NCBI GenBank assembly: GCA_001465115.1
Contig: CP013614.1
Location: 1,612,001-1,676,000 of the forward strand
DNA length: 64,000 nt
Direction of reading: 5' to 3'
Origin: Enterococcus silesiacus
GTDB lineage: Bacteria > Bacillota > Bacilli > Lactobacillales > Enterococcaceae
The notes beneath the pieces were generated by a model. It had not been told where the DNA came from. It saw nothing but the letters and a program-made list of their open reading frames with translations, and made no database searches. Shown piece by piece: positions 7,907 through 17,491 of the stretch. Numbering within the stretch: the stretch's first letter is position 1; the number at the start of each line of letters is the position of its first letter. Made by a program: the position numbers and the translations under genes.

Positions 7907-10900
7907 TTAACGTGTGACTCTTAAAGTAAAGCGAGCTTCTTTGCCATTTATTGCTTTAGCATAAACATGAGTTGTCCCAGCTTTTTTAGCAGTGACTACT
8001 CCATTTACATCAACACTAGCCACTTCATCTTTTTGAACGGACCAAGTTAAATTCGTAGACGCATTTTTTGGTAAGACACTACTTCCAACAGTTAATTGTT
8101 TCCCTACTTTTAGAACTTCGATTGTTTTTGCGTTCAAACTAATGCTTTCAACTTCTGGTTGCCCCTCTGCTAAATGATTCATTAACTCAGCAATCGCACT
8201 CTCTAAAGCCGTCACTGCTTTATCAACGATTGCTTGAGTTGCTGTTGGATCATCTTTAACCGCTGAAGCAGCATTACGTGCGATAACAAATTTTGCCCAA
8301 GCGTCTGCTTGATAATCTGTTTCAATTAACTTATTGGCTTTTGCCAATTTATCTACTAAGACACTGAAGTTAACTACTACTTTGCTCTCTTTTTCAACAA
8401 TTGATAACCAACTTAAAACAGGATCAGAGCCCTCTTGTTTCTTAAGGCTAACAACGACTGAGCCCGCTTTAGCTAATGTAAATTCTTTGTTGACAATCGC
8501 TTCAGGATTATCAGAACTTAACTTAATTGTTTCTTTACCAAGGACGTCATCATCTAATTTAATCGTTAGTTCCATTTGACGAGTAGCATTCCACCACTCT
8601 TTTAAGCCTGCACCAAGTTCATATGTCCCTGCTTCTAAATCAAAAGCGTAATCAATGCTCTTCCCTTGATTAGCCCACCAACCACTGTCTAAAATATGCT
8701 TACCTTTATGACGACCAAAATCAAAGTCTTCTGGATTCTCTTCTTCTGTTGTTCCTAAATAACCTGCTTTGTTATCTTTCGTATATTTTTGATCCGCTTT
8801 TGTGTTGAGTAGTGTCTCTCCTAATAAATCTTTGGCAGCATCAAAATAAACGGATTCATCCGCTCCACTATCAAAGAAATAACGCAGCCCTTTTGGCGCA
8901 ACGTGCACATCATGCCAGACATCTTGATTTTTTTCAGGCAGATACCCTTTGATAAAAACCGTGCCTAACTCCTTACCGTTATATGGTTCATATTGCCATT
9001 CAATCGGCGTTACTTCCGTTTCAGTACCATAGGAAATGGTGACTTCATTTGGCATTAAATCTGCAATACCTTCCATTGATAAGACACTTTTAGGTAACCC
9101 TTTTGGTGTTAAATCAAATAAGCCATTGTCATCAAGTTGATCTAGGGTCCAATGATCAGCTCTTCTAATTGCTAACTGATTTCCAGGTTTAAACTCGATT
9201 GGCAACCAAACATAACGAGATTCACTTAAGTCCCAGGAATTCCAACGATCACCCATATAAATAAATTTACCGTTTTCAGGATCTACAGGAATTACATGCG
9301 TACTTTGCGTATCATAAGTAGTATTTCCACCCCAATCTGCAGACGGATCGCCCATTCCATGCCAAGGCCCCATCGGGCTATCAGCAACCGCATATTGTGC
9401 TGGATTTGGACTCCAACCGGTCTGACCTGAGCTAATCATGTAATATTTATCCTTATAGTTGAACATTGCAGGCGCTTCACGTGACCAGTGAATAAATTCG
9501 CGAGTGAAATCCACGCCTTCAGTCGCTTGGTCAAGATCTACAGCTAAATTTGTATAGTCATCATTTAATTTAGAAATAATGGTTGTTTTATTCCCTTCTG
9601 AGGAATAAATGACGTAAGCTTGACCATCAGTGTCTTTAAATAATGTCATATCCCGCACTGAACCACGTCCAGCCCAACCATCAAAACCATAATCACCATT
9701 TGGATCGTTATGATAATTCAATTTATAACTACCAAGTAATTTGAAAGGACCAGTCGGACTATCACTAATCGCAACGCCAGCTTTAGCTTTACCATAGTCA
9801 GCATCACTTCCAGGGAAGCGACCATCAGCATGGAACCAAATCACATATTTGCCTGTTTTATCGTTGTAAAGCATTTTTGGTCGTTCAATAACTGTATTAT
9901 TCCGGTCTAAATCTATAAAAATGTCATCCTTTTTCTCTTCTGAATAGTCACCATAAAGAGATTTAAAGTACTCATCCGTTTCAAATTGATTCCGCGTTTC
10001 CATCGGTTTTAAAACGACGCCTTCATCTTTCCAATTATATAAGTCTGTTGATGTATACAAGTGAATTCCACCAACTGGACGATAGTCATAGGTCTTATCT
10101 TCACCGATCCAATAATACTTGGTTTCACCATCAACGGTTAGTTTTTGCACTTGGCCGCCATGAGCTTGGATGGTATTTCCATTTGTATCGTACATCAAGT
10201 CGCCTGCTGTTCCAGTAAACGACGTATAAGGCGCTATCGGTTCCTTCTCAGTAACTGCTTGAACTTTGATATAATTGATAATCGGATCGCCTTCTGGACC
10301 AGATCTACGCGGGGCCTTAACAGCGACATTCAATTCACCATCCGTCACAGTTGTAACAAACGTTTTGCTGACCCATTCGTTATTGCCAACTTCTCGGTCA
10401 GCATCAACCGTCTGACCTTCAAGCATAATATTGAGCCACCGTTTTTCCCAATAGTGCTTAAAGGCCACGGTAACCTCATACGTTTGCTCTTTCATTCCAG
10501 GAATCTTCTCTTTGGGTAATTCAAATGAATAGCCCAACATACTTTTTTCTTTATCAAACATTACTTTATCTGACATATAGACAAAACTTTCACCGATATC
10601 TGTAGCGTCACTGCCAGATTTGACCATGGAGGAATACTCATTATCCGGATCAGCTCCCCAAGCCATGCCCGTTTTTGAGTCCTTTGAAAATTTCTGATCA
10701 ACATTTGACTGCAGTAATCCCATTTTTTCCGTTTTTGGGACTACTGATGGATCAGGTGTCCCTGCATTAACAGAATATAAAACACGATCATTATTGAGGA
10801 CTTCTTCTTCAGTCAGTACTATTTCTTTTTCTGTTTCAGCTTTTATTCCTTCAGTTGCTTGAACAACTGTCGGTCCTGTAATCCCTATGCCTAATAGAAG

Positions 10901-10954
10901 ACTCGTTGCAAACGTTAAAGAAACTTGCGGTAATTTGTTCGAACTATTTTTCAT
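7907..10954 (-). CDS. Secreted multidomain GH43 enzyme, probable exo-beta-1,3-galactanase
   Basis: 1015 residues. After a signal peptide (cleavage near VVQA, residue 33) comes a beta-rich carbohydrate-binding-like region (about 90-235), then a GH43 five-blade domain (about 245-615) opening with IQAHGGQV...YYWIGEDK, a signature close to GH43 subfamily 24 beta-1,3-galactanases. VIERPKMLYN, GRGSVRDMTLF and WSREAPAMF are further blade motifs. An Ig-like segment, a second binding-like module (about 700-855), a FIVAR-like helical segment (865-925) and a BIG2 Ig-like domain (935-1013) follow. There is no LPXTG, so surface attachment must be indirect. GAAAGGAG precedes the ATG. The adjoining GH35 gene fits release of beta-1,3-linked galactose. 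Substrate specificity is inferred. Confidence 0.8.
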   Translation of the reverse strand: MKNSSNKLPQVSLTFATSLLLGIGITGPTVVQATEGIKAETEKEIVLTEEEVLNNDRVLYSVNAGTPDPSVVPKTEKMGLLQSNVDQKFSKDSKTGMAWGADPDNEYSSMVKSGSDATDIGESFVYMSDKVMFDKEKSMLGYSFELPKEKIPGMKEQTYEVTVAFKHYWEKRWLNIMLEGQTVDADREVGNNEWVSKTFVTTVTDGELNVAVKAPRRSGPEGDPIINYIKVQAVTEKEPIAPYTSFTGTAGDLMYDTNGNTIQAHGGQVQKLTVDGETKYYWIGEDKTYDYRPVGGIHLYTSTDLYNWKDEGVVLKPMETRNQFETDEYFKSLYGDYSEEKKDDIFIDLDRNNTVIERPKMLYNDKTGKYVIWFHADGRFPGSDADYGKAKAGVAISDSPTGPFKLLGSYKLNYHNDPNGDYGFDGWAGRGSVRDMTLFKDTDGQAYVIYSSEGNKTTIISKLNDDYTNLAVDLDQATEGVDFTREFIHWSREAPAMFNYKDKYYMISSGQTGWSPNPAQYAVADSPMGPWHGMGDPSADWGGNTTYDTQSTHVIPVDPENGKFIYMGDRWNSWDLSESRYVWLPIEFKPGNQLAIRRADHWTLDQLDDNGLFDLTPKGLPKSVLSMEGIADLMPNEVTISYGTETEVTPIEWQYEPYNGKELGTVFIKGYLPEKNQDVWHDVHVAPKGLRYFFDSGADESVYFDAAKDLLGETLLNTKADQKYTKDNKAGYLGTTEEENPEDFDFGRHKGKHILDSGWWANQGKSIDYAFDLEAGTYELGAGLKEWWNATRQMELTIKLDDDVLGKETIKLSSDNPEAIVNKEFTLAKAGSVVVSLKKQEGSDPVLSWLSIVEKESKVVVNFSVLVDKLAKANKLIETDYQADAWAKFVIARNAASAVKDDPTATQAIVDKAVTALESAIAELMNHLAEGQPEVESISLNAKTIEVLKVGKQLTVGSSVLPKNASTNLTWSVQKDEVASVDVNGVVTAKKAGTTHVYAKAINGKEARFTLRVTR

Positions 10955-11047
10955 TAGTTGTTTATTCTCCTTTCAAAAGCACTATTTTTATCAACAGCAT
11001 TCATTCCTTACTCCTGCACCTCGCTTTCATTTAATGATTACCGCATC

Positions 11048-11085
11048 ATTATAGCTATGATTTCTCACTTTTGAAACCGCTTACC
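11048..11085 (-). promoter_or_regulatory. Promoter of the GH43 operon overlapped by a cre-like site
   Basis: TATAAT at 11053-11048 (minus strand) is preceded 17 bases upstream by a weak -35, TTTCAA. TGAAACCGCTTACC at 11072-11085 matches the CcpA target consensus at most positions and covers that -35. This would make the operon subject to carbon catabolite repression. The 396-base gap 10955-11350 otherwise holds only the hairpin at 11204-11240. Confidence 0.55.
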
Positions 11086-11203
11086 AAAAAATACTTAAAA
11101 TAATCCGAAGATAGGTAAAAAGTACAAAATTTTTAATTCTTCTCCTGGCGCAGTAACTGACTCTTCTACAAAATTTCCTCAACTATTTAGTTATAGATAG
11201 AAA

Positions 11204-11240
11204 AGAGGACATCCCATGAGAGAGACGTCCTAGATTTTTT
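11204..11240. terminator. Hairpin with T-runs downstream of the AraC gene
   Basis: AGGACATC pairs with GACGTCCT. A T-run follows on the plus strand (11235-11240), and CTCTTTTC follows on the minus strand. It could end transcription of the AraC gene before the GH43 promoter. A weaker hairpin (ACAAGAAC/GTTCcTGT) lies nearer the AraC stop at about 11322-11347. Confidence 0.5.
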
Positions 11241-11350
11241 ACCGAAAATTCGAATGAGTGAAGCAGACACATGATCTGAAACAAGGAACATGTAAAATAA
11301 TGAGTATCAGCTAAGTATTAAACACAGGAACAAACGACGTTCTTGTCACG

Positions 11351-12169
11351 TTAGTTTTGTACGGTGCGATATAAATGACGAAACTGATTTGGCGTGTAGC
11401 CAATATTCTGTTTAAACATGGCAATAAATTGGCTTGGGGATTGAAATCCAACTCTCAAACTAATTTGTTGTACTTCCAGTTGAGGAAAATTGATCAACAA
11501 CTCCTTTGCTTTATTAAGGCGCCAAGTCATTAAGTATTGATAAGGACTGTTTCCAACAAAGCGATTAAATAAACGATTTAAATATTGTGGGCTGATATAG
11601 ATTGACTGAGCCAATTCTTCAATGGAAGTAATTTCATAAAAATGTGTTTCGATTTCCGCTATTATCGGTACAATATACTGTTTATATAATGGGTGTTCAC
11701 TGACAATCTTCGTCTCATTTCTTTGGCTTAAGTGAAGTAAAAAGGAATAACATTGCTGGGAAAGCTCGATTGGTTTTAATTGTTGGTTAATATGATGCGA
11801 GATGAGCTGATCAATCCAATCTGAAAAAGAAAACTCTGCAGTATCCGTTGCGGTAATGTAAGCATTACTTTGTAGGATTTGATGCAAACTTTCCTTGATC
11901 TCTCCTTCAAATGTGGCGAATTTTGTAACCCAGTTATCTAGAGAATAGTAAGCGTGAGGAACGAACGGCGGGATTAAGATTCCTTCACCGGGGGTTAAAA
12001 TTACTTTTCGATCGTTTATTAAAACTTCTCCTAAGCCTAATTCTGTCTGAAGCCAATGGTAACGATGGTACCCGTGTTGGCGCTGAATCGCAACTTGTTC
12101 CCAGTGATTTCCGATACTTTCTAAAGTGATTGGTAAAGGTCGCACGCTTAATTGAAAATAAATTGGCAT
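11351..12169 (-). CDS. AraC-family transcriptional regulator with cupin-like sensor domain
   Basis: The 272-residue protein has an N-terminal jelly-roll ligand region (LTPGEGILIPPFVPHAYYS) and a C-terminal double helix-turn-helix (SIEELAQSIYISPQYLNRLFNRFVG and VQQISLRVGFQSPSQFIAMFKQNIGYTP). It is divergent from the GH35 gene across a 119-base gap, so it probably binds a sugar and controls that gene, and perhaps the GH43 operon behind it. Family call is certain; target and effector are inferred from position. Confidence 0.88.
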   Translation of the reverse strand: MPIYFQLSVRPLPITLESIGNHWEQVAIQRQHGYHRYHWLQTELGLGEVLINDRKVILTPGEGILIPPFVPHAYYSLDNWVTKFATFEGEIKESLHQILQSNAYITATDTAEFSFSDWIDQLISHHINQQLKPIELSQQCYSFLLHLSQRNETKIVSEHPLYKQYIVPIIAEIETHFYEITSIEELAQSIYISPQYLNRLFNRFVGNSPYQYLMTWRLNKAKELLINFPQLEVQQISLRVGFQSPSQFIAMFKQNIGYTPNQFRHLYRTVQN

Positions 12170-12288
12170 TCGCTTCTCCTTTTGTTTCGTATTCTTATAT
12201 TATTTAGTTTAACTTATTATACTATAAAATTTAGAAATGGTTATACTGAGGGAGAAGAAAATAAAAACTACTAAAGGAGCAGTGCACT

Positions 12289-14043
12289 ATGAAAACATTT
12301 GAAATTAAAGATGACTTTTATTTGGACGGTCAACCGATCAAAATCATCTCGGGTGCTATCCATTATTTCCGAGTTGTACCAGAATATTGGCGTGATCGTC
12401 TGGAAAAGTTAAAAGCTTTAGGCTGTAATACGGTTGAAACGTACGTACCGTGGAATTTCCACGAACCTCATGAGGGTCAGTTTAACTTTAATGGACGTTT
12501 CAATGTGCGGAAATTTATTCAAATTGCAGATGAATTAGGCTTATACGTTATCTTGCGTCCTGCGCCATATATTTGTGCGGAATGGGAATTTGGTGGCTTA
12601 CCTTATTGGCTGATGAAGGAAGCTGATTTGAAAGTTCGGTTTGATAATCCAATCTTCCTTGAAAAAGTTGATAATTATTTTACTAAATTGTATCCAGAGA
12701 TAGTGGATCTGCAAATCACTCAAGGTGGACCTATTATTATGATGCAAATCGAGAATGAATACGGCGGCTTTGCTAATGATAAAAGCTATATGGGGAAAAT
12801 TGCTGATTTGATGGAAAAACATGGGACAGAAGTGCCTTTTGTAACGTCAGATGGACCTTGGGGCGATATGCTCGAAGATGGATCAATCCAAGATCGCGCC
12901 TTGGCAACGATTAACTGCGGCTCAAAAATCAAAGAACATTTTAAAGTGTTAAAAGACTTTCACAAAGAAAAGAAACCCCTAATGGTAATGGAATTTTGGA
13001 TTGGCTGGTTTGATGCATGGGGTGATGAAAAACATCATACAATGGACGGTCAAACAGCTGCCAATGAACTGTCAGATATTTTAGATGAAGGCTCAGTTAA
13101 TATTTATATGTTTCATGGTGGTACTAACTTTGGTTTTAGTAGTGGCGCCAATTATTATGATAAACTAGCACCAGACGTGACGAGCTATGACTACGATGCA
13201 CTGCTAACTGAGTGGGGAGATATCACACCGAAATACCGTTTATTTCAAGAGGTGATTGGAAAACATCGAGAAATTCCCACAGTAGAATTAACGACGGATA
13301 TTAAAAAAATCGCTTACGGTTCAATACAGGCTAGCTCTAAAACGTCATTGTTTAACAACGTTGACAACTTAGCGCAAAAAATCACTCATAATTATCCGCT
13401 TTCTATGGAACAATTAGATCAAGGATTTGGCTATGTTTATTATGAAAGTAACATTGGTCGCAAACGCCATATAGAAGATTTCCGCTTAATTGGTTGTATG
13501 GATCGAGCCCAGATTTTTGTCAATGATGGTCTTATTGCAACCCAATATGATTTAGAATTAGGCACACAATTGGCATTTGATTTACAGGCTAAAACAAATA
13601 AATTAGGTATTTTAGTTGAAAATATGGGCCGTGTAAATTATTCAGTCAAAATGAATCATCAAGAAAAAGGTATTCGCGATGGTGTCATTCTCAATGGTGC
13701 GTTTCAAAGTGGATGGGCGATGTACGCTTTACCGATGGATAATTTGGCACAGCTGGATTTCTCTGCTGAATGGGCTGTGGGACAACCAGGCTTTTATCAG
13801 TTTACTTTTGAGGCTGAAGAAATCGGGGATACGTTTATTGAGTTACCAAGCTGGGGAAAAGGTTTTGTCACAGTTAACGGTTTTAATATTGGGCGTTTCT
13901 GGGAGGAAGGTCCACAAGTCCGGCTTTATATCCCCGGCCCGCTTTTAAAAGTTGGTACAAATGAGATTATCGTCTTTGAATCAGAAGGAAAAGTAGGCAC
14001 AGAAATCATCTTGACAGATGAGCCGAAACTAGCTAAAAACTAA
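12289..14043 (+). CDS. Beta-galactosidase, GH35
   Basis: The 584-residue enzyme starts with FEIKDDFYLDGQPIKIISGAIHYFRV and contains GGPIIMMQIENEYGG, with acid/base Glu157, and LMVMEFWIGWFD, with nucleophile Glu235, both diagnostic of GH35. C-terminal beta-jelly-roll domains end in a galactose-binding-like fold (KGFVTVNGFNIGRFWEEGPQ). No signal peptide or anchor is present, so it should act in the cytoplasm on imported oligosaccharides. Streptococcal BgaC, of this family, prefers Gal-beta-1,3-GlcNAc, which fits a beta-1,3-galactose pathway with the secreted GH43 enzyme and the ABC importer at 17492-20618. AAAGGAG precedes the ATG. It is transcribed alone and ends at a strong terminator. Confidence 0.92.
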   Translation: MKTFEIKDDFYLDGQPIKIISGAIHYFRVVPEYWRDRLEKLKALGCNTVETYVPWNFHEPHEGQFNFNGRFNVRKFIQIADELGLYVILRPAPYICAEWEFGGLPYWLMKEADLKVRFDNPIFLEKVDNYFTKLYPEIVDLQITQGGPIIMMQIENEYGGFANDKSYMGKIADLMEKHGTEVPFVTSDGPWGDMLEDGSIQDRALATINCGSKIKEHFKVLKDFHKEKKPLMVMEFWIGWFDAWGDEKHHTMDGQTAANELSDILDEGSVNIYMFHGGTNFGFSSGANYYDKLAPDVTSYDYDALLTEWGDITPKYRLFQEVIGKHREIPTVELTTDIKKIAYGSIQASSKTSLFNNVDNLAQKITHNYPLSMEQLDQGFGYVYYESNIGRKRHIEDFRLIGCMDRAQIFVNDGLIATQYDLELGTQLAFDLQAKTNKLGILVENMGRVNYSVKMNHQEKGIRDGVILNGAFQSGWAMYALPMDNLAQLDFSAEWAVGQPGFYQFTFEAEEIGDTFIELPSWGKGFVTVNGFNIGRFWEEGPQVRLYIPGPLLKVGTNEIIVFESEGKVGTEIILTDEPKLAKN

Positions 14044-14044
14044 C

Positions 14045-14085
14045 TAAAAACGACTTGAGTCACTTAGACTCAGGTCGTTTTTTTA
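14045..14085. terminator. Bidirectional terminator between GH35 and histidine kinase genes
   Basis: ACGACTTGAGT pairs with ACTCAGGTCGT and is flanked by A- and T-runs, so it can serve both converging genes. Its right arm contains the last codons of the kinase gene. Confidence 0.9.
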
Positions 14086-15785
14086 GGATGATTGATTGGC
14101 ATCAATAGTTTAATTGATGTTCCCTCGCCAGGAGCTGTTTGAATTTTTAAACCATATTTTTCTCCATATAGCAGTTGGATCCGTTCGTGAATATTTCGTA
14201 AGCCGAGCCCAGAATAATGTTGTTTTAAGGTTGACTGAGTATTCGGCGGCTGGCTATCATCAAAGCCAACCCCGTTGTCGATAATTTCAATTTGTAATTT
14301 ATCCTCTACCGTGGTAGCAAAAACTTGGATATAGCCCTCTTGATGTTCAGGGAAAGCATGGAGATACGTGTTCTCAATAATAGGTTGAATGATCATTTTG
14401 GGCACGAGTAGTTCTTCAGCGGCTTCATTAGCAAAAATATTCGTTTGAATCCGCTCGCCATAACGCAATTGCAAAATGTTAATGTAGGCTTCTACCCCGT
14501 TCAACTCTTGTTTCAAGGGAACAACTTCATCTTTATTACTGAGCGTGTGGCGCAACAGTTGGATAAAATTGTCCATCGCCAGACTGGCCTTGTCTCTTTC
14601 CCCTTGCCAGATCAGAAACTTAATTGCCGTTAAGGTATTGTAAATAAAATGAGGTTGGATTTGCATCTGCAACGATCGGATTTCGGTCAGTCGTTTCTCC
14701 TCTTCAACCGTCATTAAGTGATCAAAATAACCTTGTAAATCTTCTAGCATCAAGTTATAGGCTTTTCCTAATTCTTGCGTCTCATAGGTCCCTTCAATCG
14801 CGACACTATTAGAAAACTCGCCCTGGGTCACACTTGGTAAAGCATCAATTAAACGATAAATAGGACCTGTCATTCGTCGAATAACAATAAAAGCAATCAC
14901 ACTTGCTATCATAATTGAAAAAAAGACGATGGTGATAGTGGGTCGTATCAAGTTCATATTTTTGATCAAGGTGTCTTCATTGATCAGATTGTAAAGGGTA
15001 AAATTGTACGAATATAGTTTTAATGAATTAGTATAATTATTATCTGCTTTCCTGATTTTGTTACTTAAGGTGGTGCCTAATTGTGATTTTTGGTTAGAAG
15101 AAATAACGGTATTTTCACTGTCCGTAATATAAATAGTATGAATATTTTCCGCTAAAACTTGCTCGTAAATTGAGGCAAAGTATTGCTCCGGTACAAAAAT
15201 CAGCGCATATCCAATAATGCCGATGTCATCTGTAATTTTGCGAATATAAAGTAAGCCTGGTTGTTTTGCGGTTGAAATAGTTAACCCGTTTTGTTGATAG
15301 AAATATTGACTTAAAGCAGGATTCCCATCGATTTCTTTCATCAAATCACTCTTAAAAAAGGTGTCGAGAGATTGACTACGGACTCCTTCATTTTGAAAAA
15401 AAGTACGGCCATTTTTACCAATTAAAATCAAGTTTGAAGGTGTGTCATTAAATATCCAACTGGTAGATGCCATTTCCTTTTGTAACTTGATAATCGCTTG
15501 AATCTCTTCTGATTGATCCTGTTTAAAATAGTCTTGCACGCCTTGACTTTTAGAGACCGTCTCGAAAATACGATTAATGTTGTCATTTAAAAGTTCATAA
15601 TCATTTTGGATCTTATTCATCAAAATCTGATTTGATTCTTGATATGAAAGCACATATGCACTCTTTGAACGATTAAAAACAACTGCTACGGAAAGTAACG
15701 TAACACTGATGACGCAAAAAATAACGATCATCAAGATGCGCGTGAAAAGTTCATTTTGTTTTGACCACAGTTCTAATCGTTTCAT
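14070..15785 (-). CDS. Sensor histidine kinase, YesM-like
   Basis: 571 residues: membrane segments at about 16-37 and 281-302 flank an extracellular sensor region, a HAMP linker follows (about 303-355), then a His_kinase domain with MQIQPHFIYNTL (phosphorylated His379) and a C-terminal ATPase domain (IIENTYLHAFPE, IIDNGVGFDD, GLGLRNIHER). This is the LytS/YesM group. Its start overlaps the stop of the response regulator gene by 4 bases. Kinases of this group next to CUT1 sugar transporters usually sense an extracellular carbohydrate or the transporter's binding protein; the ABC genes at 17492 are the likely target. Confidence 0.92.
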   Translation of the reverse strand: MKRLELWSKQNELFTRILMIVIFCVISVTLLSVAVVFNRSKSAYVLSYQESNQILMNKIQNDYELLNDNINRIFETVSKSQGVQDYFKQDQSEEIQAIIKLQKEMASTSWIFNDTPSNLILIGKNGRTFFQNEGVRSQSLDTFFKSDLMKEIDGNPALSQYFYQQNGLTISTAKQPGLLYIRKITDDIGIIGYALIFVPEQYFASIYEQVLAENIHTIYITDSENTVISSNQKSQLGTTLSNKIRKADNNYTNSLKLYSYNFTLYNLINEDTLIKNMNLIRPTITIVFFSIMIASVIAFIVIRRMTGPIYRLIDALPSVTQGEFSNSVAIEGTYETQELGKAYNLMLEDLQGYFDHLMTVEEEKRLTEIRSLQMQIQPHFIYNTLTAIKFLIWQGERDKASLAMDNFIQLLRHTLSNKDEVVPLKQELNGVEAYINILQLRYGERIQTNIFANEAAEELLVPKMIIQPIIENTYLHAFPEHQEGYIQVFATTVEDKLQIEIIDNGVGFDDSQPPNTQSTLKQHYSGLGLRNIHERIQLLYGEKYGLKIQTAPGEGTSIKLLMPINHPKKTT

Positions 15786-17308
15786 AAGCGGTTCTCCCTT
15801 CTATAAACAGAAGGAGTAACATGATATTCTCGTTTAAAGAGACGAGAAAAATAACTCAGGTCTGAATATCCCGCAGCTACACTAATTTCTGATAGATTAT
15901 CGTTTGATGTTAGGAGTAATTTCCTAGCTGCCTCTAAACGTACTGTATTTAAGTAATCAGAAAAGGTCATCTTAAAGTGAGCTGAAAAGAAGCTGGACAG
16001 ATAATTATAGCTAAAATGAAATTCTTCTGCTAACCGAGCTAAAGATAAATCCGACTGATAATTATCACGAATGTAGCGTTCAATACTGGTAATTAATTCA
16101 TTTTCTTTAATATCCAGCCTAGGATTTTGCTGTTGTAGTATCTGGCGAATCTGATCATTCATCGTTAAAATAAGCGCTGAAAAATCTTCCAAATAACTCA
16201 TCTTTCCAATCTGATTAAGGAAATAAGTTTTTAGTTTTGAAAAGCTATCTTCATGAGGATAAGCTTCTTCTAGGCTAGATAATAGTGTATAAAAAATATT
16301 GCTGGCTTGCTGTTTCAAATCGGAAGCACTGCTAAAGCTTAAAATCATTTCATTAAAAAATTCCTCAATCCGTACAATGCCCAATAAGAAATCATTATTC
16401 AGGATGGCTCGTAGAAACTTCTTCGTATCAAAGCGCTCACGTTGTTTTAACATATACAATTCATTAAATTCAACGATAAAGTGGTGTTTAAAATAAAACC
16501 GCTGTTCCTTGGTACCAGCTTTTAGTTGGCTAAAAGTTTTTTTGAGCTGGTTTATCTGAAAAAATGGCTCACTTAAGGTAAAAAAACTCCCTGCTTCAAT
16601 TTGCCGTAAACTGTAGAGTTTTTTCATTAACATTGTCTGGCTATTCGGCTGAACATTTCTAAAGGCAAGCAATAAACCAGCTTCATCATTACTCGTTGCA
16701 TAAGCTAACGATTTTATTAGCGTGTTGTCAAAGGTCAATTCGTTTAGTACACGTTGTAGATTATCGCGGTCCTGGTACCAAATCGTATTGGTATAAACTA
16801 ATTGGTAGCAATCGTATGTAAGAAAATTTGCAACGGGACTTAGGTCAGTCTCTTTATAGCCGACTAAATAACGATTGAGCGTTTGACTTAATACTTCCTC
16901 CTCTGAAACAGTTGCCTTTGTTGCTGCTAGCTTGGTTGCAATTTTATTTAAAGCTGTAAGCAAGTTTTCTTTAGTCAGAGTTGGTTTTAATAAATAATCA
17001 ACCGCACCGTTTTTAAACGATTCAGAAACATAAGTAAATTCGTCATAACTACTTAAAACTAAAAAATGAATCTGTGGAAATTGTTCTTGGATTATTTTAG
17101 ATAATTCTAAACCATCAAGTTCAGGCATAATTAAGTCCGTAATCACAATATCGGGTTGCAGCTCAATGATTTTATCTAAGGCTATTTTGCCGTTTTCAGC
17201 TTCACCAACAATGTGAAAACCAAATTTTTCCCACTGAAGCAAGTGTTTTAAACCATCGCGAATAGCGACCTCATCATCGACGAGTAAAATCGTAATTACA
17301 TTAGTCAA
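15782..17308 (-). CDS. Response regulator, YesN-like, REC plus AraC-type DNA-binding domain
   Basis: 508 residues. The receiver domain starts ITILLVDDEVAIRDGL and has phospho-acceptor Asp58 in VITDLIMPELDG and the conserved Lys in DYLLKPTL. A middle region of about 250 residues is without recognised motif. The C-terminus has an AraC helix-turn-helix pair (LARLAEEFHFSYNYLSSFF and SEISVAAGYSDLSYFSRLF). It is the first gene of a two-gene operon with the kinase and is divergent from the sugar-binding protein gene (183 bases between them), so it probably activates that promoter, which has a poor -35 box. Confidence 0.93.
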   Translation of the reverse strand: MTNVITILLVDDEVAIRDGLKHLLQWEKFGFHIVGEAENGKIALDKIIELQPDIVITDLIMPELDGLELSKIIQEQFPQIHFLVLSSYDEFTYVSESFKNGAVDYLLKPTLTKENLLTALNKIATKLAATKATVSEEEVLSQTLNRYLVGYKETDLSPVANFLTYDCYQLVYTNTIWYQDRDNLQRVLNELTFDNTLIKSLAYATSNDEAGLLLAFRNVQPNSQTMLMKKLYSLRQIEAGSFFTLSEPFFQINQLKKTFSQLKAGTKEQRFYFKHHFIVEFNELYMLKQRERFDTKKFLRAILNNDFLLGIVRIEEFFNEMILSFSSASDLKQQASNIFYTLLSSLEEAYPHEDSFSKLKTYFLNQIGKMSYLEDFSALILTMNDQIRQILQQQNPRLDIKENELITSIERYIRDNYQSDLSLARLAEEFHFSYNYLSSFFSAHFKMTFSDYLNTVRLEAARKLLLTSNDNLSEISVAAGYSDLSYFSRLFKREYHVTPSVYRRENRL

Positions 17309-17418
17309 GAAAACGCCTCCTTTACCGTGTTGAGTCCATTATAGCATTTAAAAGTTTTTAATGAATTAGGATTATTTTATGATTTTTGGACAATTTTATC
17401 TACTCATCTTAAATAGCT

Positions 17419-17456
17419 TGTTAGCGCTTCCTTTCAATTGGTTTAGTGTGTATAGT
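17419..17456 (+). promoter_or_regulatory. Promoter of the sugar ABC operon with a cre-like site over a weak -35
   Basis: TATAGT at 17451-17456 can serve as -10; the -35 position (17428-17433, TTCCTT) is poor, as expected for an activator-dependent promoter. TGTTAGCGCTTCCT at 17419-17432 agrees with the CcpA consensus at about 11 of 14 positions and overlaps the -35. Confidence 0.45.
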
Positions 17457-17491
17457 ATGGATGTAAGCAAAAATGGAAAGAGGGAATAAAC

